Shown: positions 1 to 8,995, counted from the first letter of the stretch. The stretch is DNA of 64,000 nt from Sulfitobacter mediterraneus (GCF_003054325.1 NZ_QBKU01000002.1:62001-126000), one strand, 5' to 3'. Program-made: numbers and translations. The notes: generated by a model from the sequence alone, not told the origin.

Positions 1-579
1 GACGGATATGCCAACACGCACCAAACCGCGCCGCGCCATATCCGACAAAATATCAATGTCACGCTCGATCAAACTGCCTTTGGTGACAATCGCCACGGGA
101 TGATTGCAGTCTGACAAAACCTCCAAACAGCGCCGCATGATCCCCTGGGTCTTCTCAATCGGTTGATAAGGATCGGTGTTGGTTCCGATTGCTATCGGCG
201 CAGCCCGATATTTGCGCCCCGCCAGTTCCTTGCGCAGAACATCTGGCGCATCGGGCCGCGCAATCAGCTGCGTCTCGAAATCCAGCCCCGGCGACAGCAC
301 CAGATAGGCATGGCTTGGCCGCGCGAAACAATAAACACACCCATGCTCGCAACCACGATAAGGATTGATCGACCGGTCAAAGGGCAAATCAGGAGAGGTG
401 TTATAGGTGATCACCTTGCGCGGCACCTCAATTGCGGTCTGCGTGCGCAACACCGGCAGAACGTCATCACGCTCCCATCCGTCGTTCACCGCCTCACGGC
501 TGTGCGCCTCAAACCGGCCCGCATGGTTGCTGCCTGCCGCCCGCCCGACAACTTTGTAGCGATGATTTTCATGATCCAT
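1..579 (-). CDS. PA0069-family radical SAM protein (3' end beyond window edge)
   Basis: Reading leftward from an ATG at 579, 193 codons stay open to the window edge, so the C-terminus is missing. The N-terminus (MDHENHRYKVVGRAAGSN) matches the conserved start of the PA0069/Rv2578c radical SAM family. A CxxxCxxC cluster follows at C77, C81 and C84 (GCEHGCVYCFARP), which should bind the 4Fe-4S cluster that cleaves S-adenosylmethionine. Further on, IGTNTDPYQPIEK and AIVTKGSLIERD fit the radical SAM barrel. The substrate is unknown for this family, which is distantly related to spore photoproduct lyase. It is divergent from the corrinoid gene at 782, about 200 nt away. Family call is firm; the role is open. 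Confidence 0.9.
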   Translation of the reverse strand, partial: MDHENHRYKVVGRAAGSNHAGRFEAHSREAVNDGWERDDVLPVLRTQTAIEVPRKVITYNTSPDLPFDRSINPYRGCEHGCVYCFARPSHAYLVLSPGLDFETQLIARPDAPDVLRKELAGRKYRAAPIAIGTNTDPYQPIEKTQGIMRRCLEVLSDCNHPVAIVTKGSLIERDIDILSDMARRGLVRVGISV

Positions 580-781
580 AAATCATTTTGGAACAAATAG
601 TGAACACGCGCAATCAAAACCTGCTAATCCCTTGTCCAGTAGCCTAAAAAGACGCTAAATTCTTGTACAATGAGGTCGCGCAAAACCTCATGCATGTCGC
701 AATTTGCGCACCAAGCGCCGACATTCCGTGACAAAAAGGCGCATAGGCCAAGCACCTGCAACGGCAGCAGAAGGAAATAAC

Positions 782-1483
782 ATGTCCGACGAAGACGAAA
801 TCATCCTGTCAGAACTCGACGACGAAGAACTTGTCCAACAGATGTTCGACGACCTCTATGACGGCCTCAAGGAAGAGATCGAAGAAGGGGTGAACATCCT
901 GCTTGAACGCAAGTGGGAACCCTATGACATCCTGACCAAAGCGCTTGTCGGCGGCATGACAATCGTTGGCGCGGATTTCCGGGACGGCATCCTTTTTGTG
1001 CCTGAGGTTCTGCTTGCTGCGAATGCGATGAAGGGCGGCATGGCCATCCTAAAACCACTGCTGGCCGAAACTGGCGCACCGCGCGTTGGCAAGATGGTCA
1101 TCGGCACCGTCAAAGGCGACATCCACGACATCGGCAAGAACCTCGTCGGCATGATGATGGAAGGCGCAGGCTTTGAAGTGGTCGATCTGGGCATCAACAA
1201 CCCGGTTGAAAACTACCTCGAAGCGATGGAAACCGAAGGCCCTGATATCCTTGGGATGTCCGCGCTTTTGACCACCACGATGCCCTATATGAAGGTCGTG
1301 ATCGACACGATGGTCGAACAGGGCATCCGCGATGATTATATCGTCCTCGTGGGCGGCGCCCCCCTGAACGAAGAGTTCGGCAAAGCCATCGGCGCAGACG
1401 CCTATTGCCGCGATGCGGCCGTGGCGGTTGAAACCGCCAAAGAGTGGATGGCGCGAAAGCACAACAGCGTAAAATCCGCCTGA
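782..1483 (+). CDS. Corrinoid (B12-binding) methyltransferase subunit, MtbC/MttC type
   Basis: 233 aa. Residues 10-95 resemble the helical cap of B12-binding methionine-synthase-like modules. Residues 104-225 form the Rossmann-like cobalamin domain, with the DxHxxG signature at D113, H115 and G118 (GDIHDIGKN), GMSALLTTTM near 158 and GGAPLN near 191. H115 would be the lower cobalt ligand. Such proteins carry a methyl group between a substrate-specific methyltransferase (for example trimethylamine or betaine type) and tetrahydrofolate. No methyltransferase gene is visible here. The start at 782 is chosen over an upstream in-frame ATG at 704 because GAAGGAA lies just before it. A terminator follows directly. 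Confidence 0.93.
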   Translation: MSDEDEIILSELDDEELVQQMFDDLYDGLKEEIEEGVNILLERKWEPYDILTKALVGGMTIVGADFRDGILFVPEVLLAANAMKGGMAILKPLLAETGAPRVGKMVIGTVKGDIHDIGKNLVGMMMEGAGFEVVDLGINNPVENYLEAMETEGPDILGMSALLTTTMPYMKVVIDTMVEQGIRDDYIVLVGGAPLNEEFGKAIGADAYCRDAAVAVETAKEWMARKHNSVKSA

Positions 1484-1492
1484 CCTTGATTT

Positions 1493-1519
1493 GAAAGGCC
1501 CCTGCGGGGGCCTTTTTTT
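1493..1519 (+). terminator. Rho-independent terminator after the corrinoid gene
   Basis: An AAGGCCCC / GGGGCCTT hairpin with a very short loop is followed by a run of seven T. It starts about 10 nt after the corrinoid stop codon, so it likely ends or attenuates transcription before the downstream membrane-protein/DUF1638 pair. Confidence 0.88.
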
Positions 1520-1562
1520 ATGGCCCTGCACCACCTATCTTGTTGATAAGAAAGGTCTGCCC

Positions 1563-1718
1563 ATGCCCCCACGCCTGTTTGCCTTGTTGATCGTAACTGT
1601 CCTGCTTTGCGCAGGGCTGACCGTGCTGGCCTTGTCCTTTCTGCCTGCGCCCGTCGGTGCCTTGGTCCCGGTGCTGGCGCTGGCCGCCGCGCTTGCGCTG
1701 CGAAAGTCCAGATCATGA
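1563..1718 (+). CDS. Tiny two-helix membrane protein coupled to DUF1638
   Basis: 51 aa, almost entirely hydrophobic. There are two likely membrane segments, roughly residues 4-25 and 29-45, split by a Pro-Ala-Pro turn and ending in a basic RKSRS tail. Its TGA stop overlaps the ATG of the DUF1638 gene in an ATGA arrangement (1715-1718), so the two are probably translationally coupled. I do not recognise a family. A longer in-frame start at 1491 would fall inside the terminator hairpin and is unlikely. Real coding is inferred from the overlap and the hydrophobic pattern. Confidence 0.6.
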   Translation: MPPRLFALLIVTVLLCAGLTVLALSFLPAPVGALVPVLALAAALALRKSRS

Positions 1719-2350
1719 TCCCAAGCGATGCCGAACTGACCGAAAACGGATTGGACACACAAACCCCGCGCGGGCGCATCCTGCTGATCGCTTGCGGCGC
1801 ACTTGCCCGTGAAATTGTCGATCTCAAGGCCGCCAATGGCTGGACCCATCTGGATCTGACCTGCCTGCCCGCGAAATACCACCTTTACCCCGAAAAAATC
1901 ACCGATGCGGTGCGCGCCACCATCGCAAAACACCGCGGCGATTATGATGATTTCTTTGTGGTTTACGCCGATTGTGGCACTGGAGGAAGCTTGCAAACGG
2001 CCTGCGAAGAACTGGGCGTCAAAATGGTCGCTGGCCCGCATTGCTATAGCTTTTTCGAAGGCAATGATGCCTTTGCCGCCAAGACAGACGACGAATTCAC
2101 CAGCTTTTATCTGACCGATTTTCTGGTCCGGCAGTTTGACGCCTTCATCATCAAACCCATGGGCCTCGACCGGCATCCTGAACTGCGTGACATGTACTTT
2201 GGCAACTATGAAAAGTTGATCTACCAAGCCCAGACAGACGATCCGGATTTGACGGAAAAAGCCCGCAAATGCGCGGATCGTCTGGGCCTGAAATTTGAGC
2301 GGCGGCTGACCGGATATGGCGATCTGACCACAGCGCTAAAAGAGCTGTAA
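1715..2350 (+). CDS. DUF1638 domain protein
   Basis: 211 aa, soluble, covering a complete DUF1638 domain: LLIACGALAREI near residue 24, LPAKYHLYPEKI near 50, VVYADCGTGGSL near 80 and a conserved AGPHCYSFFEG block near 105. Conserved Cys and His residues suggest metal or cofactor binding, but no activity is established that I know of. The gene is widespread in Rhodobacterales beside corrinoid proteins, as here, which suggests a part in corrinoid-dependent methyl transfer or its reactivation; that role is inference. The start at 1715 overlaps the stop of the tiny membrane gene. Confidence 0.88.
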   Translation: MIPSDAELTENGLDTQTPRGRILLIACGALAREIVDLKAANGWTHLDLTCLPAKYHLYPEKITDAVRATIAKHRGDYDDFFVVYADCGTGGSLQTACEELGVKMVAGPHCYSFFEGNDAFAAKTDDEFTSFYLTDFLVRQFDAFIIKPMGLDRHPELRDMYFGNYEKLIYQAQTDDPDLTEKARKCADRLGLKFERRLTGYGDLTTALKEL

Positions 2351-2397
2351 TCAGCACTTCACAGCCTGTACGTGCACCATCACCACTTTGAATCCAA

Positions 2398-2835
2398 TCA
2401 TTTATCAAGGCCCAAAATCCGCAATCTCGGCTTGTGGCGGGCGCGGTACAGAAACTTGGCCCAACGGGCAAAGATCGGGGTCATCCAACCTGCATCAATC
2501 TCGATCCGGTCGGTCAATCGGCTGCCCTGCACGGTTGGCGTCACGGTCAGACAATGTTCCCATGATTTCACCCCCGCGCCTTTCTCAGACGACCGCAAAA
2601 CCATCGCGTCATCGTCACACAGCACGACCTCCATGTGATACGGTTGCGGCGGCAATTTCCCGAACAAGGACACCATCAAATCAAAGGATTGCCCGGTCTT
2701 TGTGCGTCCCTCCGGCAGACCGTCAAAAGAAACGATCCCCGCCATGACCACCTCCAAAGCATCGTAATCGGTCACCAGCGCCCAGAGCCGCTCTGCAGGC
2801 ACCGCATAGTCATGTTCAAGCTCAACTGTCTTCAA
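2398..2835 (-). CDS. SRPBCC (START/Bet v1-like) family protein
   Basis: 145 aa. The opening KTVELEHDYAVPAERLWALVTD is the typical first strand and helix of the polyketide-cyclase/SRPBCC fold, followed by alternating strands and a long C-terminal helix with a basic end. The fold makes a hydrophobic cavity for small ligands. The ligand here is unknown. It lies 9 nt downstream of the M20 peptidase gene on the same strand and is probably co-transcribed with it. Family assignment rests on the N-terminal pattern and the overall length. Confidence 0.78.
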   Translation of the reverse strand: MKTVELEHDYAVPAERLWALVTDYDALEVVMAGIVSFDGLPEGRTKTGQSFDLMVSLFGKLPPQPYHMEVVLCDDDAMVLRSSEKGAGVKSWEHCLTVTPTVQGSRLTDRIEIDAGWMTPIFARWAKFLYRARHKPRLRILGLDK

Positions 2836-2844
2836 TTCATCACC

Positions 2845-4230
2845 TCAATTGTTCTGGGTTGCGGGTTGAGGTGCGCCACTTCCAATATCCCAAAACAGCC
2901 CCGCCATCACTTGCATGCCTTCACGGCAAACCGATTTCAAAACATGTTCATTTGGCGCATGTTGGTTACAGCCCGCATAGCTGTGCGGAATCCAGATCGT
3001 CGGCAGACCAAGAATATCGGCAAAACACTCATTTGGAAGCGATCCAGCAAGGTTTGGCAAAACATGCGGCGCTTGCCCCGTGGTCCGCAGAATGGATGCT
3101 TCAACAAACTGCGCCCAAGGGTGTTCCGGATCCAGCCGCGTGGCCCGTATCGGAACGCTGTCCGCCTCGCGCACCGCAACCTGATCAAACCCAGCCGCTG
3201 CCAAATGCCGCCGCAGCGCAGGCAGAATGTCATCCGGATCAGTGCCGACAACATACCGCAATTGGCAATGCGCCTGCGCCGATCCGGAAATGGCATTCAC
3301 GGGCGCCTCCGGACGGCCCGAGGACATGGCCAAAATCGCAAAACTGTTCCACCCAAATGCCCGCTCCGCAGGGGTCAGCCCCGCCTCGCCCCAATTTGAA
3401 TCGCTGCGATCTGTTTCAGGCAACCGCGCCAGTGTGGCGCGAATGTCCGGTGTCAGGCTATCTGGCCGCCATTCCGGCACTTTGATCTGCCCCCGCACAT
3501 CACAGATAGAGGCCAATGCCTGCGTCAGAATCACCGCCGGATCAGCCAGCAAGCCGCCCCAATTGCCCGAATGGTGCGCTCCGTCTCGCAAATCCACAAC
3601 CAAATCAAAATTTAACGCCCCGCGCGAGCCCATGAACATCGTTGGTGTGTCCGGGTGCAATCGCGGACCGTCGGAGGCGATCAAAACATCGGCCTGCAAG
3701 GCCGCGCGATGCCTTTTCATCATCTCGGCCAGCCCCGGCGACCCGATTTCCTCACTCATCTCGATCACAAACTTGACGTTGAACCCCAGATGCCCCTGCA
3801 CCTGCAAGACCGCCTCAAGCGCGGCAATATTGATCAGGTGCTGCACCTTGTTGTCTGCTGTCCCCCGCCCAAAAAGCCGCTCCCCCTGTTCGGTCAGGGA
3901 AAAGGGTGCAAGCCCGGTATCCCAGGCATCCGCCTGCCCCCAGATCACATCGCCATGACCATAAATCAAAACCACCGGCAGCGCCGCCTCTTCGATCCGC
4001 TCCGCCAAAAGCAATGGCCCCGCACCCGGCACCGGATTGTCATGCACAGCACAGTCAAAACCGATCGCCTGCAACCGCGGCAGGATCGCCAAGTTCAAAT
4101 ACTGATAGAGCACATCAATCTGCGCCGGATTCTGGCTTTCTGTCCGGAACGCCACCCAATCAGCCAAATCTGACTGTAACCGCCCGACGTCCACATAGGC
4201 CGCAGCTTGTGACACGATATCGGATCTCAT
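2845..4230 (-). CDS. M20-family metallopeptidase
   Basis: 461 aa. Zinc-site motifs of the M20 family are clear: YGHGDVIWG near residue 94 (first His and Asp), GRGTADNK near 124, [10 protein letters not shown] near 160 (catalytic and bridging Glu), SDG near 192, and a C-terminal [15 protein letters not shown] with the last His. The family hydrolyses dipeptides or acyl-amino acids with two zinc ions in the cytoplasm; the substrate here is not deducible. I chose the ATG at 4230 because GGAGG stands 5 nt before it. An in-frame ATG at 4245 follows only a G-run. It is probably co-transcribed with the downstream SRPBCC gene. Confidence 0.87.
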   Translation of the reverse strand: MRSDIVSQAAAYVDVGRLQSDLADWVAFRTESQNPAQIDVLYQYLNLAILPRLQAIGFDCAVHDNPVPGAGPLLLAERIEEAALPVVLIYGHGDVIWGQADAWDTGLAPFSLTEQGERLFGRGTADNKVQHLINIAALEAVLQVQGHLGFNVKFVIEMSEEIGSPGLAEMMKRHRAALQADVLIASDGPRLHPDTPTMFMGSRGALNFDLVVDLRDGAHHSGNWGGLLADPAVILTQALASICDVRGQIKVPEWRPDSLTPDIRATLARLPETDRSDSNWGEAGLTPAERAFGWNSFAILAMSSGRPEAPVNAISGSAQAHCQLRYVVGTDPDDILPALRRHLAAAGFDQVAVREADSVPIRATRLDPEHPWAQFVEASILRTTGQAPHVLPNLAGSLPNECFADILGLPTIWIPHSYAGCNQHAPNEHVLKSVCREGMQVMAGLFWDIGSGAPQPATQNN

Positions 4231-4255
4231 CAGAACCTCCGCCATTCCCCCCCCT

Positions 4256-4325
4256 TTTTGGCCGATAAATACTCCGGGGGAATCGGCCCGTCAGGGACGA
4301 TGGGGGCTGGCCCCCGATCCGCCGC
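4256..4325 (-). repeat. Terminator-associated intergenic repeat, copy 1
   Basis: Read on the minus strand, just after sufE, this stretch holds GGGGGCCAGCCCCCATCG, a spacer, then CCCCCGGAGTATTT and GGCCAAAAAG. The same order recurs at 55731-55790 on the plus strand, and the second half alone at 49181-49199. The G/C-rich hairpins followed by T-rich sequence suggest a transcription terminator for sufE. Confidence 0.6.
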
Positions 4326-4331
4326 TGATTA

Positions 4332-4739
4332 CTACGCCTGCGCTGCTGTTTCGCGAATACGTTCGATCATCGCCCGCAACCCGTTCGACCGCTGCGCCGA
4401 CAAATGATCATTCAGGCCAAGCCGCCCCATCTCGGCGCGGGCATCAACCGCCAGCACCTCTGCCGAAGTCAATCCATTGTAAAGAATACGCAAAACCGCA
4501 ATCAAACCCAACACAATCATCGCGTCACTGGCGCCGTCAAAATGCAGGCGCCCGCCCTCGAACTGCGCATGCAACCACACCTGCGACGCGCAGCCGTCCA
4601 CCTTGGTCGCCGGCACCCGCAGCGCCTCTTCCAAGGGCTGCATCGCCTTGCCCTGTTCAATCACATGGCGATACCGGTCTTCCCAATCCTCAAGAAACTC
4701 AAAATCTTCGACAAGCTCTTCAAACGCGGCATTGGCCAT
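4332..4739 (-). CDS. sufE: SufE-family sulfur acceptor protein
   Basis: 135 aa, the usual SufE length. The sulfur-accepting cysteine is C50 in KVDGCASQVWL, preceded by the typical helical N-terminus (LVEDFEFLEDWEDRYRHVIE). SufE takes persulfide from the cysteine desulfurase SufS and activates it for iron-sulfur cluster assembly. The start at 4739 has GAGGAA 6 nt upstream; the frame stays open further upstream, but those codons are not SufE-like. It stands alone here, away from any suf operon, with a terminator-like repeat after it. Confidence 0.93.
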   Translation of the reverse strand: MANAAFEELVEDFEFLEDWEDRYRHVIEQGKAMQPLEEALRVPATKVDGCASQVWLHAQFEGGRLHFDGASDAMIVLGLIAVLRILYNGLTSAEVLAVDARAEMGRLGLNDHLSAQRSNGLRAMIERIRETAAQA

Positions 4740-4863
4740 GACGTATTCCTCAGGTGATATTTGCGACACAGAGGTAGGAGCAGAGCCACCAAAGGTCCAC
4801 CCCCTTCCCAAGCCCCGACGGATCAGGTAGTCAAAAGACAGTTCAAATTCCAAGGGCGACCTG

Positions 4864-5382
4864 ATGCGCAAGACCCTCTCTTTGCTTCTCGCAACATCTC
4901 TGACATTGGCCGCCTGCGGCACGATCCGCGACAGCCGGGTCAACCCGTTCAACTGGTTCGGAAAATCGCGTTCCGAGCCAATTGAACAGGTAGAAAACAC
5001 CAACCCCCTGATCCCTAAAACCGGCGGTTTGTTTGCCCGCGAACGCGAAGCTGACGATACCTACGCAGGCCGGCCTTTTGAACAGGTGACAGAACTGACA
5101 ATCGAACGCATTCCGGGCGGCGCGATCATCCGCGCCACGGGGTTGGCAGCGCGGCAAGGCATCTATCAGGTGCGGCTGACGCCCGAAATTGACGCCGAAG
5201 AGCCCGTCGATGGCGTTCTGACCTATCGTTTGGAAGGGGTGCGCCCCAACAAACCGACCCCTGTTGGCGCCCGTGCCACGCGCGAAGTTGTCGCCGCCCG
5301 GCGGGTCACAGACCAAACCCTGCGCGGCGTGCGCAGCATTCGTGTCGAAGGTGTTGAAAACGCGCGTGTAATTCGCAGGTAA
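4864..5382 (+). CDS. Putative outer-membrane lipoprotein, conserved hypothetical
   Basis: 172 aa. The N-terminus MRKTLSLLLATSLTLAAC is a lipoprotein signal peptide with an LAAC lipobox, giving C18 as the lipidated residue. The mature part is Arg-rich and soluble-looking with no transmembrane segment. I do not recognise a domain. AAGGG stands close upstream of the ATG. It is divergent from sufE by about 125 nt and convergent with the RidA gene, separated by a strong hairpin terminator. Confidence 0.75.
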   Translation: MRKTLSLLLATSLTLAACGTIRDSRVNPFNWFGKSRSEPIEQVENTNPLIPKTGGLFAREREADDTYAGRPFEQVTELTIERIPGGAIIRATGLAARQGIYQVRLTPEIDAEEPVDGVLTYRLEGVRPNKPTPVGARATREVVAARRVTDQTLRGVRSIRVEGVENARVIRR

Positions 5383-5390
5383 TTGCGAAC

Positions 5391-5423
5391 CGGCGTTTCG
5401 GTTCTTATCCGAAACGCCGCTTT
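5391..5423. terminator. Bidirectional hairpin terminator between convergent genes
   Basis: A perfect 11-bp inverted repeat (5391-5401 CGGCGTTTCGG with 5409-5419) has a 7-nt loop and CTTT after it. It lies exactly between the lipoprotein stop at 5382 and the RidA stop at 5426, so it can serve both strands. The downstream T-tract is short. Confidence 0.75.
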
Positions 5424-5425
5424 GA

Positions 5426-5779
5426 TCAGCCCGCAGCGGCAGCTGTCACAATAATCTCAACCGTGAAATCAGGATGGGCCAGCTTGGCCTCACCACACGC
5501 ACGCGCCGGCGCTTGTCCCTCGGGGGACCATGCATCCCAAACGCCGTTCATCTCGGCAAAATCAGCCATATCGGCCAGCCAGATTACCGCCTGCAAAATG
5601 CGCGTCTTGTCCGACCCGACTTCCGCCAAAAGGCGATCAATCGCATCAAGGCAATCCTGTGTCTGCTGTGCCACGCTTGCGCCCGCTGTTCCGACCTGAC
5701 CGGCCAGATAGATCGTGCCATTGTGCTCTACGATCTGGCTCATCCGGGTGTTGGTGTGATGCCGTTTGATCTCTGACAT
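5426..5779 (-). CDS. RidA/YjgF-family enamine/imine deaminase-like protein
   Basis: 117 aa, full length for the family. MSQIVEHNGTIYLAGQVG is the typical RidA first strand, and RACGEAKLAHPDFTVEI carries the family's C-terminal strand. Classical RidA has a conserved Arg binding the carboxylate of 2-aminoacrylate; R93 of RACGEAKL is the likely counterpart. RidA-like proteins hydrolyse reactive enamines, but several subgroups have unknown roles. It follows rnd on the same strand by 37 nt. Confidence 0.87.
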   Translation of the reverse strand: MSEIKRHHTNTRMSQIVEHNGTIYLAGQVGTAGASVAQQTQDCLDAIDRLLAEVGSDKTRILQAVIWLADMADFAEMNGVWDAWSPEGQAPARACGEAKLAHPDFTVEIIVTAAAAG

Positions 5780-5816
5780 TGCTGTCTCCCCTTTGATTTT
5801 GTTGGTTGTTTCGTCC

Positions 5817-6974
5817 TCAGACCTCGACGACTTTCACATCGTTGCCCACCGCCGTCAGCGCAATTTCACCGTTGCACAAACGCAGCGCGTCATTGCCAAA
5901 CACCTCACGCCGCCAGCCGTTTAGCGCTGGCAGATCACGCAGACCCGCCGCGATCCCATCCAGATCCGCCGCAGGTGCGATCAGCTTGGCCGCTACGCCT
6001 GCCTGTTCGGTTTTGGCTTTCAGCAAGACGCGCAGCAAATCGGCCAATGCCGGATTGACCTGCAATTTGTCACGGCTTCGATCCGGCTTGGGCAGATCCG
6101 CAGGCGGACAAGCAACCCCAGCCGCGATCCCTTTGAGGATGCCTTCCGCGATCTCACCTTTTCTGGCCTCGCGCAACAAAAGACGCGAGCGGCTCAATTC
6201 TTCGGTGTTCTTTGGTTTCAGGCTCGCCAGTTCGACCAGCGCATCGTCCTTGAACACCCGGTTGCGCGGAACATTACGCGTTTGTGCATATTCTTCACGA
6301 AATGCCGCCAGTTCCCGCACGATGCCCAGAAATTTGCCGGAATTTGTGCGTGTCTTAACCCGTTTCCAGGCCTCGCGCGGCTGCGTCACATAGGTGTCGG
6401 GATTTGTCAGTATCGCCAGCTCTTCTTGTACCCAACGCCCGCGACCGCTGTCTTCAAGTTTTTCTGCCAGAAATTCGTAGATTTGCCGCAAATGTGTAAC
6501 ATCCGCGAGAGCATAGGTTTTCTGCGCATCCGTCAGCGGACGCCGCGACCAGTCGGTAAACCGCGAGGTCTTGTCTACCCCGCCATTGGTGATCTTGCGC
6601 ACCAGCGTTTCATAGCCGACCTGCTCACCAAACCCGCAAACCATCGCAGCCACCTGTGTGTCAAAAAGTGGCTCGGGGAAGACGCCTGCGTCGACGAAAA
6701 AGATCTCAAGATCCTGCCGCGCCGCGTGAAATACCTTGACCACCGACGTGTCGCGAAACAGCTCATACAGCGGCTCAAGCGAGATGTCCTTGGCCAACGG
6801 ATCCATCAAAACCGCGTTGCTGTCATCGGTGCCCGGCATCGCCAACTGCACCAAACAAAGCTTGGAATAATACGTCCGTTCCCTCAAAAACTCTGTATCA
6901 ACAGTGACATAGTCGTGTTTGGCAGCTTCGCTGCAAAAGGCAGCCAGATCGGCGGTCGTGGTGATGGTTTTCAT
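5817..6974 (-). CDS. rnd: Ribonuclease D
   Basis: 385 aa. The DEDDy 3'-5' exonuclease domain is at the N-terminus: D26 and E28 in VTVDTEFLRER, Asp in HAARQDLEIF and the final YxxxD as YALADVTHLRQIY. One or two HRDC domains fill the C-terminal half (RELAAFREEYAQTRNVPRNR and NPALADLLRVLL). RNase D trims tRNA and other stable RNA 3' ends. The ATG at 6974 is preferred over an upstream in-frame ATG at 7019, which lacks a ribosome site and would add non-family residues. It lies downstream of purM-purN on the same strand. Confidence 0.94.
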   Translation of the reverse strand: MKTITTTADLAAFCSEAAKHDYVTVDTEFLRERTYYSKLCLVQLAMPGTDDSNAVLMDPLAKDISLEPLYELFRDTSVVKVFHAARQDLEIFFVDAGVFPEPLFDTQVAAMVCGFGEQVGYETLVRKITNGGVDKTSRFTDWSRRPLTDAQKTYALADVTHLRQIYEFLAEKLEDSGRGRWVQEELAILTNPDTYVTQPREAWKRVKTRTNSGKFLGIVRELAAFREEYAQTRNVPRNRVFKDDALVELASLKPKNTEELSRSRLLLREARKGEIAEGILKGIAAGVACPPADLPKPDRSRDKLQVNPALADLLRVLLKAKTEQAGVAAKLIAPAADLDGIAAGLRDLPALNGWRREVFGNDALRLCNGEIALTAVGNDVKVVEV

Positions 6975-7049
6975 GTATTCACTTCGAAAAAACGGGTTTG
7001 CAGGGCGCAGGTCCGTCATCGGTACATCAACTGCCGCCGCTTGGCCAGA

Positions 7050-7646
7050 TCACCCCTGCAAGAAGACCGGGCTGCGGTCATCCGCGGCAAACCGGCGCAA
7101 GACCGCGGGGTAAAGCTGATGCTCCAGCGTCAAAACCCGCGCTGCCAATGTATCCGGCGTATCATCTTGGCTGATGTTGAGGCTGGCCTGCCCCAAAATT
7201 GGCCCGTCATCGAGCGCGGCTGTCACCTCATGCACGGTGCAACCATGCTGTGTATCCCCAGCCTCCAGCGCGCGGGCATGGGTGTGTAACCCTTTGTATT
7301 TGGGCAGCAAAGACGGGTGAATGTTGATCATTCGCCCGGCCCAATGGTCGGTAAATCCACCCGTAAGCTTGCGCATAAACCCGGCAAGGCAGATCATATC
7401 CGGGCTGTGCCGGTCGAGTGCAGAGTTCAGCGCTGCCTCAAAAGCGGGGCGATCGCCGGAAAAGGGGCGATGATCTACAACTTCGGTCGCAATCCCGCGT
7501 GCCCTTGCCCATGCAATTCCGCCCGCATCGGCATTGTTCGACAGCACGACACAGGCCCGCGCCGGGTGATCGCCGGTCATGTCCTCCACCAGCGCCCGCA
7601 TGTTTGAGCCGCCGCCAGAGACAAAGATCGCAACCCGTTTGGTCAA
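7050..7646 (-). CDS. purN: Phosphoribosylglycinamide formyltransferase
   Basis: 198 aa. The phosphate-binding loop SGGGSN is at residues 10-15. The catalytic triad of GART is visible as N108 and H110 in [13 protein letters not shown] and D146 in ALDDGP. The enzyme transfers formyl from 10-formyltetrahydrofolate to GAR, the third step of purine synthesis. Its ATG overlaps the purM stop by 4 nt (7643-7646), the usual purM-purN operon. Confidence 0.97.
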   Translation of the reverse strand: MTKRVAIFVSGGGSNMRALVEDMTGDHPARACVVLSNNADAGGIAWARARGIATEVVDHRPFSGDRPAFEAALNSALDRHSPDMICLAGFMRKLTGGFTDHWAGRMINIHPSLLPKYKGLHTHARALEAGDTQHGCTVHEVTAALDDGPILGQASLNISQDDTPDTLAARVLTLEHQLYPAVLRRFAADDRSPVFLQG

Positions 7647-8689
7647 AGCAAACTGCCCTTATAGCTGACCCCGCCACCTGCTGTGATCTGGCCGATCCGA
7701 ATGGCGGCATGGCCATCGCTGGCAAAGGCCTGCGTTGCGGCCTCAACCTTGTCTGCGGGCACAACTGCGATCATGCCAAGACCGGAGTTAAAAGTCTTGA
7801 GCAATTCCGCCTCGGCCATTCCGCCCTGCGCGGCCAACCATTTGAACACCGGCGGCAAATCCCACGCAGACAGATCAATCTCTGCGCCAAGCCCGTCGGG
7901 TAGAACCCGCGGCAGGTTTTCCGTCAAGCCGCCGCCGGTGATATGGGCCAGCGCATTCACGCAATCATCGCGCAATGCGGCCACCGCCCCTTTGACATAA
8001 AGCTTGGTTGGCGTCAGCAGCGCCGCGCCAAGGGTGCCCTCGCCCCAAGGACAATCATCCCCCCAAGCCAGGCCGCTGACCTCAACGATCTTGCGCACAA
8101 GGCTATAGCCGTTGGAATGTACGCCATCGCTGGGAAGCCCAAGCAGCACATCACCCTCGGCCACATCCCGTGGCAGTTCCGCACCGCGTTCCATTGCGCC
8201 AACGGAAAATCCTGCCAGATCAAAATCGCCCGCATCATACATGCCCGGCATTTCCGCGGTTTCGCCGCCAATCAAGGCACAGCCAGACAAGGCGCAGCCC
8301 TCGGCGATGCCCTCGATGATCCGTGTCGCCTGATCCAGTTCGAGCTTGCCCGTTGCAAAATAGTCGAGGAAGAACAACGGCTCTGCCCCCTGACACACCA
8401 GATCGTTAACGCACATTGCGACCAGATCAATGCCGATGCCATCGACGTTGCCCGTGTCGATTGCGATGCGCAACTTGGTGCCAACACCGTCTGTGGCTGC
8501 AACCAGAACCGGATCGGTGAACCCTGCCCCCTTGAGATCAAAGAGCGCGCCAAAGCCACCAAGACCGGACATCACGCCGGGCCGCGCGGTGCGTTTGGCG
8601 GCCGGTTTGATCCGCTCCACCAATGCGTTGCCCGCATCAATATCAACGCCCGCATCGGCGTAGGTGATTCCGTTTTTGGGTGCTGACAT
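7643..8689 (-). CDS. purM: Phosphoribosylformylglycinamidine cyclo-ligase (AIR synthetase)
   Basis: 348 aa. The N-terminal AIRS domain shows [26 protein letters not shown] and [27 protein letters not shown] cut at the usual positions, and the C-terminal domain has [13 protein letters not shown]. It closes the imidazole ring in step five of purine synthesis using ATP. It heads the purM-purN unit and is divergent from the tRNA gene at 8806. No PurR-type operator was recognised upstream. Confidence 0.97.
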   Translation of the reverse strand: MSAPKNGITYADAGVDIDAGNALVERIKPAAKRTARPGVMSGLGGFGALFDLKGAGFTDPVLVAATDGVGTKLRIAIDTGNVDGIGIDLVAMCVNDLVCQGAEPLFFLDYFATGKLELDQATRIIEGIAEGCALSGCALIGGETAEMPGMYDAGDFDLAGFSVGAMERGAELPRDVAEGDVLLGLPSDGVHSNGYSLVRKIVEVSGLAWGDDCPWGEGTLGAALLTPTKLYVKGAVAALRDDCVNALAHITGGGLTENLPRVLPDGLGAEIDLSAWDLPPVFKWLAAQGGMAEAELLKTFNSGLGMIAVVPADKVEAATQAFASDGHAAIRIGQITAGGGVSYKGSLL

Positions 8690-8805
8690 GCTCTGGTCCC
8701 CTGGCAGTGAGATGTTGCGTTGTTGCGGGGTTAGTGCATCCCAACAAATGGTGCAACGGTAAGCCTTGACGAAAGCGCCGCACCCGCATACCCAAACGCC
8801 GTGGC

Positions 8806-8882
8806 GGGCCTGTAGCTCAATTGGTTAGAGCAGAGCGCTCATAACGCTTTGGTTGCGGGTTCAAGTCCTGCCGGGCCTACCA
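8806..8882 (+). tRNA. tRNA with CAU anticodon (tRNA-Met by anticodon; probably tRNA-Ile2)
   Basis: 77 nt including an encoded CCA. Acceptor GGGCCTG pairs with CGGGCCT using two G-U pairs. The D-arm is GCTC/GAGC, the anticodon stem GAGCG/CGCTT with loop CTCATAA (CAU), and the T-arm GCGGG/CCTGC with TTCAAGT. The TTGGTTGCGG and CAAGTCC stretches resemble tRNA-Ile2 (lysidine-modified CAU) more than elongator tRNA-Met. The amino-acid identity is inference; the tRNA itself is certain. Its 3' end is duplicated at 8984-8995. Confidence 0.95.
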
Positions 8883-8983
8883 TTTCCCCGCCTCTGACAC
8901 ATGTTTTTGCTTTTCCGATGCCTGCTGCGGCAACGTTCGGCTGGTGTGGATCTGTCGTGACTTTCCAACACAGAACAGCGCTG

Positions 8984-8995
8984 TGCCGGGCCTAC
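8984..8995 (+). repeat. 12-bp copy of the tRNA 3' end (possible attachment-site scar)
   Basis: TGCCGGGCCTAC at 8984-8995 exactly repeats 8869-8880 inside the T-arm and acceptor of the adjacent tRNA, 115 bp away. Direct repeats of a tRNA 3' end are what tyrosine-recombinase integration leaves. No integrase is visible nearby, so this may be a decayed scar or coincidence. Accessory genes follow immediately. Confidence 0.4.

Noticed and set aside
580..781. Possible cobalamin riboswitch upstream of the corrinoid gene
   Set aside because: No B12-box-like conserved segment or extended multi-stem architecture could be recognised in this 200-nt leader.
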